In this document: one piece after another, positions 30,048-38,262 of the stretch
How the letters are laid out: each line of letters begins with the position of its first letter
Numbering within the stretch: position 1 is the stretch's first letter
Assembly (NCBI GenBank): GCA_002011425.1
Contig: MTNJ01000033.1
Location: 1 to 44,589, forward strand
From: Candidatus Acetothermia bacterium JdFR-48
GTDB lineage: Bacteria > Bipolaricaulota > Bipolaricaulia > Bipolaricaulales > Bipolaricaulaceae
Direction: 5' to 3'
Length of the DNA: 44,589 nucleotides
Notes under the pieces: generated by a model
The model's input: only the letters and a program-made list of their open reading frames with translations
Told to the model about the DNA's origin: nothing
The model's database searches: none
Made by a program: the position numbers and the translations under genes

Positions 30048-32158
30048 CCTCTCGTCGAGACGCGCCCCACACTGAAAACGAGCCTCCGCTTGAACTCGGA
30101 ACGCTTTCCCGCGTTCCATTGCTCCACTGGCCGCAAGTACCCCACCACCCGGGAGTAGACCTCCGTTTTAGTTCCACAGCTTGGACAGTGTTCGCGCTCG
30201 CCCTCGACGTAGCCGTGGGAAGGACAGACGGAGAAGGTGGGGGTGATGGTGAAGTAGGGGAGCTGGAAGTGGTTGACGATCTGGCGCACCAGCGACTTTA
30301 CGGCCTCGCCGGTAGGGGCGCGTTCTCCGAGCCAGATGTGGAGCACGGTCCCGCCGGTGTAGCGTATCTGTAGCGGATCCTGCAGCTTGAGGACGAGAAA
30401 AAGGTCTTCGGAGAACTCCACGGGGAGGTGGGTGGAGTTGGTGTAATAAGGGGCGGCTCCGTGCCGCACGTCTTCCTCGTTGGCCACGATGATATCCGGG
30501 AACTGTATCTTATCGAGGAGGGCCAGGCGGTGGCTCGTCCCTTCGGCCGGGGTGGCCTCCAAGTTCCAAAGGTGGCCAGTTTCCTCCTGGAACTCCATGA
30601 GCTTTCGGTTCGTAAAGTCGAGGACCCTTTCGGCGAATGCGATGCATTCGGGGTCGGCAAGGGTCCTTCCGAAAAGGTTGAGGCAGGCCTCGTTCATCCC
30701 GATGATCCCGATGGTGGAGAAGTGGTTGGTCCAGTATTCGCCGGTGGCCCGCTTCACCCCCTCGAGCCAAAAGCGAGAATAGGGGTAGAGGCCGGATTCG
30801 GTGAGGCGCTCGAGGAGCTTCCGTTTGATGATAAGCGACTGCTTCGCGAGCTCCATGAGCTCTTCCAGGCGAGCGAGGAATTCGTCCTCACCGCGGGCGA
30901 GGTACCCAATGCGGGGGAGGTTGATGGTCACCACGCCAATAGAACCGGTAAGGGGATTGGCACCGAAGAGGCCACCGCCACGCTTGCGGAGCTCGGTATT
31001 GTCCAACCGCAGGTGACAGCACATGGAGCGGACATCCTCGGGCCTCATGTCGGAGTTCACGAAGTTGGCGAAGTAGGGGATGCCGTACTTGGCCGTCATC
31101 TCCCAGATCGGTTCCAAGGAGGGGTCGTCCCAGGGGAAGTCGGGGGTGATATTGTAGGTGGGGATGGGGAAGGTGAACGGGCGACCGGTGGCGTCTCCAT
31201 CGTTCATGATCTCGGCGAAGGCGCGGTTGAACCACGACATCTCCCGGGCGAACTCCCCGTAGGAGGCACTCTGGGACTTGCCGCCGATGATGACCGGCTC
31301 CCGCTCCATGAATCGTGGGACGCGGATATCCAGGGTGCAGTTGGTGAACGGTGTCTGGAAGCCGACCCGGGTGGGTACGTTCAGGTTATACACAAATTCC
31401 TGCAGAGCCTGCTTCACTTCCTCGTAGGCGAGACCATCGTGGGCGATGAAGGGAGCAAGGTAAGTGTCCAGGGAGGAGAAGGCTTGGGCACCGGCGGCCT
31501 CCCCCTGCAGGGTATAGAGGAAGTTCGCCGCCTGGAGTAGAGCTGTCCGGAAATGTTTCGGGGGTTTAGAATGGATCTTGCCACGCACGCCCCCGAACCC
31601 CTTGAGGAGCAGATCCCTCAAATCCCAGCCAACACAGTACGGCCCGAGGGTCCCGAGGTCGTGTATGTGAAAATCCCCTTTTTCATGGGCCTCGCGGATG
31701 TGTGAGGGATAGACCCGCGAGAGCCAGTAGCGGGAGATGATCTTCTCGGTGAGGAAGACGTTGAGTCCCTGAAGGGAAAAGGACATGTTCGCGTTCTCGC
31801 GCACTCTCCAGTCGGACTCGTTGAGGTAATCCTCTACAGCATCGGGGGCCACAAGGTCTTGCAGCTCCCGCAGTTGTTTGTGTTGGTAACGATATACGAT
31901 GTATGCGCGGGCCGTGTGAAAGAGGCCCGCCGCCATCAACACCTCTTCCACCACGTCCTGGATCTCCTCCACGCTCGGCGGCGCAAACAGGCCCACGTAA
32001 CGTGTCTCGAGGGTACGGACGACCTTCTCAGCGAGCTCATGGGCGAGGCCGGGTACCCCCTCGCCGGTCTCTCGCAGTGCCCGCTCGATGGCGCGGGCGA
32101 TCTTTTCGGGAACGAAGGGTACAAGTCTCCCGTCCCTCTTCTTTACGTGATGGATCAT
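30044..32158 (-). CDS. nrdD: Anaerobic (class III) ribonucleoside-triphosphate reductase
   Basis: A 704-residue glycyl-radical enzyme making deoxyribonucleotides without oxygen. An N-terminal ATP-cone (VKKRDGRLVPFVPEKIARAI, from residue 5) gives allosteric control. The radical glycine is about Gly673 in RVVGYLRPVEQWNAGK. Ahead of it is the zinc site: Cys in SVCPSHGYVEGE and the pair in HCPSCG. The start at 32158 follows GAGGGGG; the longer frame to 32221 crosses the promoter region. It is coupled to nrdG. The enzyme is destroyed by oxygen, which supports an anaerobic lifestyle. No class I or II reductase is seen here. Confidence 0.97.
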   Translation of the reverse strand: MIHHVKKRDGRLVPFVPEKIARAIERALRETGEGVPGLAHELAEKVVRTLETRYVGLFAPPSVEEIQDVVEEVLMAAGLFHTARAYIVYRYQHKQLRELQDLVAPDAVEDYLNESDWRVRENANMSFSLQGLNVFLTEKIISRYWLSRVYPSHIREAHEKGDFHIHDLGTLGPYCVGWDLRDLLLKGFGGVRGKIHSKPPKHFRTALLQAANFLYTLQGEAAGAQAFSSLDTYLAPFIAHDGLAYEEVKQALQEFVYNLNVPTRVGFQTPFTNCTLDIRVPRFMEREPVIIGGKSQSASYGEFAREMSWFNRAFAEIMNDGDATGRPFTFPIPTYNITPDFPWDDPSLEPIWEMTAKYGIPYFANFVNSDMRPEDVRSMCCHLRLDNTELRKRGGGLFGANPLTGSIGVVTINLPRIGYLARGEDEFLARLEELMELAKQSLIIKRKLLERLTESGLYPYSRFWLEGVKRATGEYWTNHFSTIGIIGMNEACLNLFGRTLADPECIAFAERVLDFTNRKLMEFQEETGHLWNLEATPAEGTSHRLALLDKIQFPDIIVANEEDVRHGAAPYYTNSTHLPVEFSEDLFLVLKLQDPLQIRYTGGTVLHIWLGERAPTGEAVKSLVRQIVNHFQLPYFTITPTFSVCPSHGYVEGEREHCPSCGTKTEVYSRVVGYLRPVEQWNAGKRSEFKRRLVFSVGRVSTRG

Positions 32159-32191
32159 CTTTACCCCCTCATCCTGGGTGGTCCCCCGGCT

Positions 32192-32221
32192 AACATACCC
32201 GCGGCGTCCCGGCGTCAGCAA
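32192..32221 (-). promoter_or_regulatory. Candidate nrdD promoter
   Basis: On the minus strand TTGCTG (32216-32221), 18 bp, TATGTT (32192-32197). It leaves a leader of about 25 nt that carries the GAGGGGG ribosome site. The palindromic element at 32219-32252 abuts its -35. Confidence 0.4.
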
Positions 32222-32252
32222 GGGGACATTGATCCCACAAATCCCCTTGTGG
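32219..32252. promoter_or_regulatory. Overlapping inverted repeats upstream of nrdD
   Basis: CAAGGGGA (32219-32226) pairs with TCCCCTTG (32242-32249), while CCACAA (32235-32240) pairs with TTGTGG (32247-32252). The two stems share bases and cannot form together. They could be a protein operator at the nrdD promoter or, if transcription starts farther up (for example from the tRNA promoter), a switching RNA structure. Confidence 0.45.
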
Positions 32253-32288
32253 AATCGACTGAAAGAGGCTCGACGGAATAAAAAATTG

Positions 32289-32361
32289 AGCCGGCGAGAG
32301 GATTCGAACCTCCGACCTGCGGTTTACGAAACCGCCGCTCTGCCAGCTGAGCTACGCCGGC
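32289..32361 (-). tRNA. tRNA-Thr (anticodon CGU)
   Basis: A complete 73-nt cloverleaf on the minus strand. The 7-bp acceptor is GCCGGCG/CGCCGGC. The D-arm has GCTC/GAGC. The anticodon stem GCGGT/ACCGC encloses TTCGTAA, giving CGU, which reads ACG threonine codons. The T-arm has GGAGG/CCTCT around TTCGAAT. The CCA end is not encoded. Six T residues follow three bases after the 3' end (32280-32285), serving as a likely termination signal. It lies between nrdD downstream and a divergent gene upstream. Confidence 0.97.
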
Positions 32362-32378
32362 TCGGGTGAGGCGTTAAT

Positions 32379-32406
32379 ATTATCGATGGCAAATGAAAGG
32401 GGTCAA
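32379..32406 (-). promoter_or_regulatory. Promoter of tRNA-Thr
   Basis: On the minus strand TTGACC (32401-32406), 16 bp, GATAAT (32379-32384): each hexamer has five of six consensus bases. Transcription would start near 32372, about 11 nt before the mature 5' end. Confidence 0.8.
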
Positions 32407-32454
32407 GCTGGACTTGTCGTCGTTCCGTTCACACCCGATCGAAAGGTGACCCCT

Positions 32455-33267
32455 ATGACGTTGAGGAATGAGGGAGAGATGCTGCGACGTGTGATCGTGT
32501 GTCCGCCAGGCAGAGAATACATCACCTATAACGATCCCCGCGTCCACAACATCGCGGAGCCGGCCGACCTTGCCCGGGCTCAAGCCCAGCACGCCCATCT
32601 GCGCGAGGTCCTCGCCCGCTACGGTGCCGAGGTAATCTCTATCCCTGAACTGCCAGGGCACCCGAACTCCGTATTCACGCGCGATCCCGTGGTGGTCACG
32701 CCCCGGGGGTTCGTGGAGTTACGTATGGGTCTCCCCACGCGGAGGGGAGAGGAGGCGTGGCTGTCCCGGCACCTAGAAGACATGGCAGTGCCCCGGGCGG
32801 GACGCATCGAGCCACCGGGCTCCCTGGAGGGAGGGGACGTGATCCTCGCGGGCCGGGTGGCCTTCTTGGGGATATCGTCCCGTTCCAACGAGCACGGTGT
32901 CCGGCAGATGAAAAGACTCTTGGAATACATGGGATACGAGGTTCGGGTCGCGCCCGTGCCCGCTCCCCATCTTCACCTTGGCGGCGCGATGAGCATGGTG
33001 GCGCCCGACCGAGTCCTCGCCTGCACCGGGGCCTTCCCTGTAGGGTTCTTCGTCGGGTTCGACCTCATCGAGGTGCCCACCGACGATTTCGTGAGCGGCA
33101 ACGTGATCTGTTTGCGTCCGGACGAGGTCATCGTGGAGGCGTCCCATGTGGCAGTTGCGGATCGCCTCCGGAGGGCGGGGATCGAGGTGCACGTGTTGGA
33201 CCTCTCGGAGTTCATCAAGGGCTCGGGCGGTCCGACCTGCCTGATCCTGCCTATGGCCCGCGACTAG
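32455..33267 (+). CDS. Amidinotransferase-fold hydrolase (arginine deiminase / DDAH-like)
   Basis: A 270-residue protein of the guanidino-group-modifying superfamily, which includes arginine deiminase and dimethylarginine dimethylaminohydrolase. Catalytic-type residues are recognisable: Asp77 in VFTRDP, Glu125 in LEGGDVI, His174 in HLHLGG, and the nucleophile Cys262 in GSGGPTCLI. The size fits the short DDAH-like branch rather than the roughly 400-residue classical arginine deiminase. The ATG at 32455 has AAAGGTGA upstream; the frame extends to 32386 without a ribosome site. The substrate is unresolved: arginine, methylarginine or another guanidine are possible. The next gene begins 2 bp after its stop. 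Confidence 0.82.
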   Translation: MTLRNEGEMLRRVIVCPPGREYITYNDPRVHNIAEPADLARAQAQHAHLREVLARYGAEVISIPELPGHPNSVFTRDPVVVTPRGFVELRMGLPTRRGEEAWLSRHLEDMAVPRAGRIEPPGSLEGGDVILAGRVAFLGISSRSNEHGVRQMKRLLEYMGYEVRVAPVPAPHLHLGGAMSMVAPDRVLACTGAFPVGFFVGFDLIEVPTDDFVSGNVICLRPDEVIVEASHVAVADRLRRAGIEVHVLDLSEFIKGSGGPTCLILPMARD

Positions 33268-33269
33268 GC

Positions 33270-34754
33270 ATGGAGGGAATAGAGCTTCGGATCGCGCTGC
33301 GGGAGGCCGGTGTCTTACGGGGGGGCCGGGTGACGAAGGTCCAGCAAGTGGGGGAAGTGGTCTTCCTCCGTCTCTTCGCCCCCAAGGGGGCGCTCGTCAT
33401 CGATCCTCTGGAGAAGGCCTTCCATCGGACGGAACTCCATCCTCCCGCCCCTGAGAGGCCGCCCGCGTTTGCGGCACTTTTGCGCAGGCATCTGCGGGGG
33501 AAGCCCCTTCTCTCGCTGGAACAAGCGGGCTTCGACCGTCTGCTGCGACTCCGGTTCCCGGACGTGGACCTGGTGGTCGATTTTCGTCCCCGCCGGGGGA
33601 ATATCCTCCTCTTCCGCAGCGGTGAGATCCTCGAGGCCCTCGCCGAGCGGAAGTTTTCTCCTGCCGATTGGGAGGAATCCGGGGGATCCCTGGGGGGGGT
33701 GGGGCCGGGGATCAGGCGGGCTCTGGAAGCCCGGCTCGGCCATCCCCCGACCGAGGAGGAGCTCCAACGCTTCGTAGAGGAACTCCTGAGGATGGAGGCC
33801 CGGGGCTATCTCTACCGGGCACCACGGGGCCTCCTCGCCTCCTTCTTCCCCCGGCCGGAGCTCGGGAAGCCGGACGAGATCCTGCCCCACTACTTTCAGG
33901 CCCTGGACCGGGTGCGGGAGGAGGGGCTCTTCCTCGGCGAGGCCCGGGAGCTCATGCGGGCGATCCGCGATGCCATTCGGCGAAAGCGGCGGGCCCTGAA
34001 GAAGGTCGGGGAGGCACTGGACGAGGCCCACGGCTGGGAAGAACTGCAGCGGAAGGCGGATCTGATCCTCACCCGTCTCCGAGAGATCCCCCGCGGCGCC
34101 CGGAAGGTCGAAGTGGAAGGGTTCGATGGGACCCCGGTGGTGCTGACACTCGACCCCGCGGTCCAGCCTCAGGCGTACGCCCAGAGGCTCTACGCCCGGG
34201 CGAAGAAGCTGCGCCGGGCCCTGGAAGAGCTGCCCCCCCGGGCGGAGAAGCTTCGCGAGGAGATAGAGGAGCTCCGGGCGTTTCTCGCCGAACTCGAGCG
34301 CAAGCCCTACCTCGCTCCTTACCTCGAGGGGGACCTGGAGGCACTGGGCGTCCGCCCTTCCCGCCCGAGAGCCGGCACCGAGGAGAAGAGAGTGCGGGCG
34401 CGGGAGTACCGGATCGGCGATTTCCGGGTGCTCGTGGGACGTTCGGCCCGGGAGAACGAGGCGCTCGTGCGGGCTGCACATCCCCACGACCTCTGGCTCC
34501 ACGCCCGGGGCGTCCCCGGGGCCCACGTGATCGTGAAAAGTGCCGGGAGGGGCGTTCCCCCAGAGGTCCTCGCAGAGGCGGCGAAACTCGCGGCCTGGTA
34601 CTCCAAAGCCCGGTATGATACAAAGGTCGCCGTGACCTACACCGAGGTGCGACATCTCAGGAAGCCCAAGGGGGGGCCGCCGGGGGCGTTCGTGGTGATG
34701 CGGGAGGAGGTGCTCGTCGTGCGACCGGGAGGGGAAGATGGACCGAGCAATTGA
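33270..34754 (+). CDS. rqcH: NFACT / RqcH ribosome-rescue protein
   Basis: A 494-residue member of the NEMF/Rqc2/RqcH family, which binds stalled 50S subunits carrying peptidyl-tRNA and recruits tRNA-Ala to add alanine tails marking the peptide for degradation. The N-terminal NFACT-N part (1 to about 170) has the conserved Asp89-Arg90 pair (GFDRLLRLRF). A central charged coiled coil runs about 230-375. The C-terminal NFACT-R has DLWLHARGVPGAHVIVKS near 407. It is shorter than the roughly 570-residue Bacillus protein, mainly in the middle. Older annotation calls this fibronectin-binding protein. It pairs functionally with Pth, ClpC and ClpP in this window. The 3' end overlaps the M50 gene by 17 bp. 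Confidence 0.9.
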   Translation: MEGIELRIALREAGVLRGGRVTKVQQVGEVVFLRLFAPKGALVIDPLEKAFHRTELHPPAPERPPAFAALLRRHLRGKPLLSLEQAGFDRLLRLRFPDVDLVVDFRPRRGNILLFRSGEILEALAERKFSPADWEESGGSLGGVGPGIRRALEARLGHPPTEEELQRFVEELLRMEARGYLYRAPRGLLASFFPRPELGKPDEILPHYFQALDRVREEGLFLGEARELMRAIRDAIRRKRRALKKVGEALDEAHGWEELQRKADLILTRLREIPRGARKVEVEGFDGTPVVLTLDPAVQPQAYAQRLYARAKKLRRALEELPPRAEKLREEIEELRAFLAELERKPYLAPYLEGDLEALGVRPSRPRAGTEEKRVRAREYRIGDFRVLVGRSARENEALVRAAHPHDLWLHARGVPGAHVIVKSAGRGVPPEVLAEAAKLAAWYSKARYDTKVAVTYTEVRHLRKPKGGPPGAFVVMREEVLVVRPGGEDGPSN

Positions 34755-35382
34755 GGGGATTCTCGCAATATTGGCGCTTATTTGCACGGTAATCCCCCAC
34801 GAGGTGGCCCACGGCTACGTTTCTTGGAAGCTGGGCGATCCCACGGCCAAACTCTCGCGGCGCCTCACATTGAACCCCCTACGACACATTGACCCCGTGG
34901 GCTCGATCCTCGTGCCGGGGATCCTCATCTTCATGCGTTTCGTGACCCGGGTGAACGTGCCAGTCTTTGGGTGGGCGAAGCCGGTGCCCATAAACCCGTG
35001 GTACTTCCGGGAGCCCGCGAAGGGGATCATGTACGTCTCGCTCGCGGGACCGGGAGCAAATGTGGGTATGGCCCTTTTGGCCGCGGGAATCGGGCGGGCC
35101 CTGTGGGCATTCGGTCCCCCCGATTTCTTCTACTGGCCCATGGTCTTCCTCACCTACCTCGGCATCATCTCGCTCTTCTTGGCCCTGATCAATCTTCTCC
35201 CCATACCTCCCCTGGACGGGTCCAGGGTTCTCTCCTACTTCCTCCCTCCGGACCTTCGCCGCCAGTACCTGTCCCTGGGGATGTTCGGGTTGGTGTTCCT
35301 CTTCGCCCTCCTCTACTTCACCCCGGTCCTCGAGTGGCTTGGAAATATCGCCATCAGGATCTGGAGCTTCATCTCCTGGTAG
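34738..35382 (+). CDS. Site-2 protease-like M50 family membrane metallopeptidase
   Basis: A 214-residue membrane protein with about five or six hydrophobic segments. The zinc site HEVAH is at 21-25 inside the first hydrophobic stretch, and the third ligand Asp160 is in INLLPIPPLDGSRVL. GWAKPVPINP near 78-87 is typical of the small M50B group (YwhC/FtsH-independent type) that lacks a PDZ domain. It cleaves unknown membrane substrates within the bilayer. It starts inside the 3' end of rqcH. Confidence 0.92.
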   Translation: MDRAIEGILAILALICTVIPHEVAHGYVSWKLGDPTAKLSRRLTLNPLRHIDPVGSILVPGILIFMRFVTRVNVPVFGWAKPVPINPWYFREPAKGIMYVSLAGPGANVGMALLAAGIGRALWAFGPPDFFYWPMVFLTYLGIISLFLALINLLPIPPLDGSRVLSYFLPPDLRRQYLSLGMFGLVFLFALLYFTPVLEWLGNIAIRIWSFISW

Positions 35383-35407
35383 TCGCTGGGGGCGTGGGCG
35401 GAGGGCG

Positions 35408-35413
35408 TATAAT
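35408..35413 (+). promoter_or_regulatory. -10 element of tig (leaderless-type)
   Basis: A perfect TATAAT ends 8 nt before the tig ATG, so transcription would begin at or next to the start codon. No clear -35 is present at 16-18 bp, and no ribosome site precedes the gene, which suits a leaderless transcript. Confidence 0.55.
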
Positions 35414-35421
35414 CTCCCGCT

Positions 35422-36546
35422 ATGGCGGAAAAGGTAAGGATCGAGGTGAAACGTGAACGCGACGAGGTCACCGTAACGGTGAACATAACCAAGGAGGAAC
35501 TTCTCCAGACTGAGGACGAGGCCTACCGCAGGATGGCCACGGAGTTCCACGTCCCCGGTTTCCGGCCGGGCAAGGTCCCCAAGGCGGTACTCCTCTCTCG
35601 TTACGGCGAGGACCTCTTCGACGACGAGGTCAAGGAAATCCTGGTGGAGAAGTGGCTATCCCGGGCGATCGAAGAGCATGGCCTCAAGCCCCTCTCATCC
35701 CCCAAGGTGGAGGTAGTGGAGTTTGTGCGGGGCGAACGCCTCGTTTTCCAAGTCCAATTCGCGGTGTGGCCCGAGGTGGAGATTCCCGACGAGTTGGACC
35801 TGAAGATCCCCGAGGCCCCTGCGGCAGAGGTAGGTGAGGAGGAACTCGCCGCTACGTTGGAGGACCTCAAGCGAAGGGCGGCAATCCTCGAGCCCAAGGA
35901 CGGTCCGGCGGAGGTGGGGGACCTGGTGCGGTTCCGTCACCGTGATGACCTCTACGAGGTCGAGGTGGACGAGGGGAAGGCAGGGCTCGCCCACGAGCTC
36001 CTCGGGAAGAAGGTCGGTGACACCGTCGTCCTCGAGGACGACAAGGGCCGCAAGCTCACCATCGAGGTCACCCAGGTATATAAGGTGACGATCCCCGCCG
36101 AGGACGAGGTCGCGGCCCACTTCGGCGAGGAGAGCTGGGAGGGCCTCAAGGAGAGGGCCCGGTCCGAGATTCAACGACAGAAGGAGGCGGAGCGCAAAAG
36201 CCAGATGCGCCTCGCCGCCCTGGACATCCTGGCTGAGAAGCTCGGGATCGAGGTCCCCCCGAGTCTTCTGGAGGAGGAGGTCCAGATAGAGCTCGCTCGC
36301 CACGGGGGGAAGGAGGAGCTCCGCGGGGAGGTCGAGGAGATGGTGCGCCGCCGGATGCGGCGGTGGATCGTGTCGCGCCTCGTCGCCTCCCAGAAAGGGC
36401 TCTACCCCTCCGAGGACGAGGTGCAGGAGCTCGCGCGCTCCCTGGAAGTGGAGGAGGACCTCGTGAGGTCCCGCCTGATCCTCGAGCGGGCGGCGGATTG
36501 GATCCTAGAGCATGCCAAAAATACCGGGGAAAAGGAGGGAGTATGA
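35422..36546 (+). CDS. tig: Trigger factor chaperone
   Basis: A 374-residue ribosome-associated chaperone. The ribosome-binding N-terminal domain has the signature GFRPGK at 46-51 ([14 protein letters not shown]). The prolyl-isomerase region (about 150-235) is shorter than usual and lacks much of the FKBP core, though [14 protein letters not shown] survives. The charged helical C-terminal domain is complete ([28 protein letters not shown]). The total is about 55 residues shorter than E. coli trigger factor, mostly from the isomerase domain. Its stop overlaps the clpP start (ATGA), preserving the common tig-clpP order. Confidence 0.93.
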   Translation: MAEKVRIEVKRERDEVTVTVNITKEELLQTEDEAYRRMATEFHVPGFRPGKVPKAVLLSRYGEDLFDDEVKEILVEKWLSRAIEEHGLKPLSSPKVEVVEFVRGERLVFQVQFAVWPEVEIPDELDLKIPEAPAAEVGEEELAATLEDLKRRAAILEPKDGPAEVGDLVRFRHRDDLYEVEVDEGKAGLAHELLGKKVGDTVVLEDDKGRKLTIEVTQVYKVTIPAEDEVAAHFGEESWEGLKERARSEIQRQKEAERKSQMRLAALDILAEKLGIEVPPSLLEEEVQIELARHGGKEELRGEVEEMVRRRMRRWIVSRLVASQKGLYPSEDEVQELARSLEVEEDLVRSRLILERAADWILEHAKNTGEKEGV

Positions 36547-37151
36547 AGCTGCAGTGGCCCTACGAGGAAGAGCGCATGATGCGCTATTACGAACGGGCGT
36601 TCGCTCGCCTGTTCAAGGACCGGATCATCTTCCTCTCCGGGGAGATCATCTTGAGTGCGGGCGGTGCGCCATATTCGGGGGCCGCCGACAATATCATCGC
36701 TCAGCTCCTCTGCCTCGAGGCCGAGGATCCCGAGCGCGACATCTATCTCTACATCAACTCACCGGGGGGCGACGTTCACGCGGCGCTCGCCATCTACGAC
36801 ACCATGCAGTACGTGAAATGCCCCGTGCAGACGATCTGCGTGGGGATGGCGGCCTCGGCGGCGGCCCTGATCCTCGCCGGAGGCGAAAAGGGGAAGCGCT
36901 TCGCCCTCCCCAACTCCCGCATCATGATCCACCAGCCTTGGGGCGGAGTGCGGGGCCAGGCCGTGGACCTCAAGATCCACGCCGAGGAGATCATGAAGAT
37001 CCGCGACAGGATAAACGAGATCTTCGCCTACCACACCGGGCAACCGAAGGAGAAGATCGAGCAGGACACCGATCGCGACTTCTTCATGTCCGCGGAGGAA
37101 GCGAAGAAGTACGGCCTCGTGGACGAGATCATCGCCCACCGCAAACGCTGA
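36543..37151 (+). CDS. clpP: ATP-dependent Clp protease proteolytic subunit
   Basis: A 202-residue serine peptidase that forms the barrel used by ClpC. The triad is Ser105 ([10 protein letters not shown]), His130 (IMIHQPWGG) and Asp179 ([13 protein letters not shown]). [17 protein letters not shown] at 70-86 is typical. Between the early beta strand and the first helix there are a few extra residues (about 38-46, SAGGAPYSG) compared with the usual GEIND-type segment. A strong AGGAGGGAG precedes the ATG, which overlaps the tig stop. The usual clpX neighbour is missing here; an alcohol dehydrogenase follows. Confidence 0.96.
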   Translation: MKLQWPYEEERMMRYYERAFARLFKDRIIFLSGEIILSAGGAPYSGAADNIIAQLLCLEAEDPERDIYLYINSPGGDVHAALAIYDTMQYVKCPVQTICVGMAASAAALILAGGEKGKRFALPNSRIMIHQPWGGVRGQAVDLKIHAEEIMKIRDRINEIFAYHTGQPKEKIEQDTDRDFFMSAEEAKKYGLVDEIIAHRKR

Positions 37152-37218
37152 TTTTCCCGAACCCGAAGCGTCTCTCGGTCTAGCAGAGGCCTGTCCCCTG
37201 ATCAGTCCGTGGTGGAGA

Positions 37219-38217
37219 ATGGAGGCACAAGTCCTTGACAGTCAGGCGCTGGTTGAGGAGCGGCCCCTGGAACTCCGGGATATCCCGGTACCGGAGCCCG
37301 GTCCCGGCGAGGTCCTGATTAAGATCTCCTCCTGCGGGGTATGCCATACCGACCTCCACATCGTGGAGGGGGATCTTCCCCTGCGGAAGAGGCCGATCGT
37401 CCTCGGACACGAGATCGTGGGTCGGGTGGAAGCCCTCGGGCCCGGGGCCGAGGGGATCTCCGTGGGGGATCGGGTGGGGGTGGCGTGGCTCCATTGGGCA
37501 TGCGGGGAGTGCCGCTTCTGCCGCCGGGGGCAGGAGAATCTCTGCGGGAACGCCCGCTTCACCGGCTGGGACGTGGACGGGGGGTTCGCCGAGTACGCGG
37601 TGGCGGTGGCCGATTTCGTCTACCCCCTCCCCGAGGGGTTTCCGGACGAAAAAACGGCCCCGCTTCTCTGCGCGGGGATCGTGGGATACCGGGCCCTCGC
37701 GCTCGCCATCCGGGGGAAGGACCCGGGGAGGCTCGGGCTCTACGGGTTCGGGGCCTCGGCACACATCGCCATCCAGATCGCCCGACATCTCGGCTGGGAG
37801 GTCTACATTTTCACCCGCAGCCCCCAGAACAAGGCCCTGGCACGGGAATTGGGGGCGGCCTGGGTGGGGGAGGCCCAGGACAGGCCACCCGATCCCCTGG
37901 ACGCGGCGGTGATCTACGCCCCTGCGGGGTGGATCGTCCCCGAAGCCCTGAGTTCCCTGGACAAGGGGGGACGCCTCTCCCTCGCCGGGATCCACATGAC
38001 CCCGATCCCGGAGATGCCCTACGGGCTCCTCTACCACGAGCGGGAAATCGTCTCGGTGGCCAACGCCACCCGGGAGGACGCCCGTGAGCTCCTCGCCTAC
38101 GCCGCCGAGATCCCCGTCCAGACCGAGGTGGAGACCTTCCCCCTGGACGCGGCCAACGAGGCTCTCCTCAGGCTCAAGGAGCGGAGGCTCCGCGGGGCCG
38201 CAGTGTTGGTGGTCTAG
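37219..38217 (+). CDS. Zinc-dependent alcohol dehydrogenase
   Basis: A 332-residue medium-chain dehydrogenase. Catalytic zinc ligands are Cys39 (CGVCHTD) and the His64-Glu65 pair (LGHEIVG). The structural zinc lobe has Cys95, Cys98, Cys101 and Cys109 (CGECRFCRRGQENLC). The NAD(P)-binding loop GLYGFGASAH is near 172. Its sequence is closest in style to AdhP/zinc-binding alcohol dehydrogenase family proteins that often act on ethanol or other primary alcohols. The actual substrate is not evident. It begins 67 bp after clpP, with GGTGGAGA as a weak ribosome site. The flavin-reductase gene lies 45 bp downstream. Confidence 0.92.
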   Translation: MEAQVLDSQALVEERPLELRDIPVPEPGPGEVLIKISSCGVCHTDLHIVEGDLPLRKRPIVLGHEIVGRVEALGPGAEGISVGDRVGVAWLHWACGECRFCRRGQENLCGNARFTGWDVDGGFAEYAVAVADFVYPLPEGFPDEKTAPLLCAGIVGYRALALAIRGKDPGRLGLYGFGASAHIAIQIARHLGWEVYIFTRSPQNKALARELGAAWVGEAQDRPPDPLDAAVIYAPAGWIVPEALSSLDKGGRLSLAGIHMTPIPEMPYGLLYHEREIVSVANATREDARELLAYAAEIPVQTEVETFPLDAANEALLRLKERRLRGAAVLVV

Positions 38218-38262
38218 AATACACACGGCGCAAGGCCGATCGGAAGGTAAGGAGGTGCGAAA

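Noticed and set aside
32235..32252. CCACAA-N6-TTGTGG as an NrdR box for nrdD
   Set aside because: NrdR boxes have shorter centres and occur as two copies at fixed spacing; only one arm pair with a six-base centre is present.
33315..34787. A 490-residue minus-strand open frame over the RqcH gene
   Set aside because: Antisense shadow of a conserved protein; no recognisable domain.
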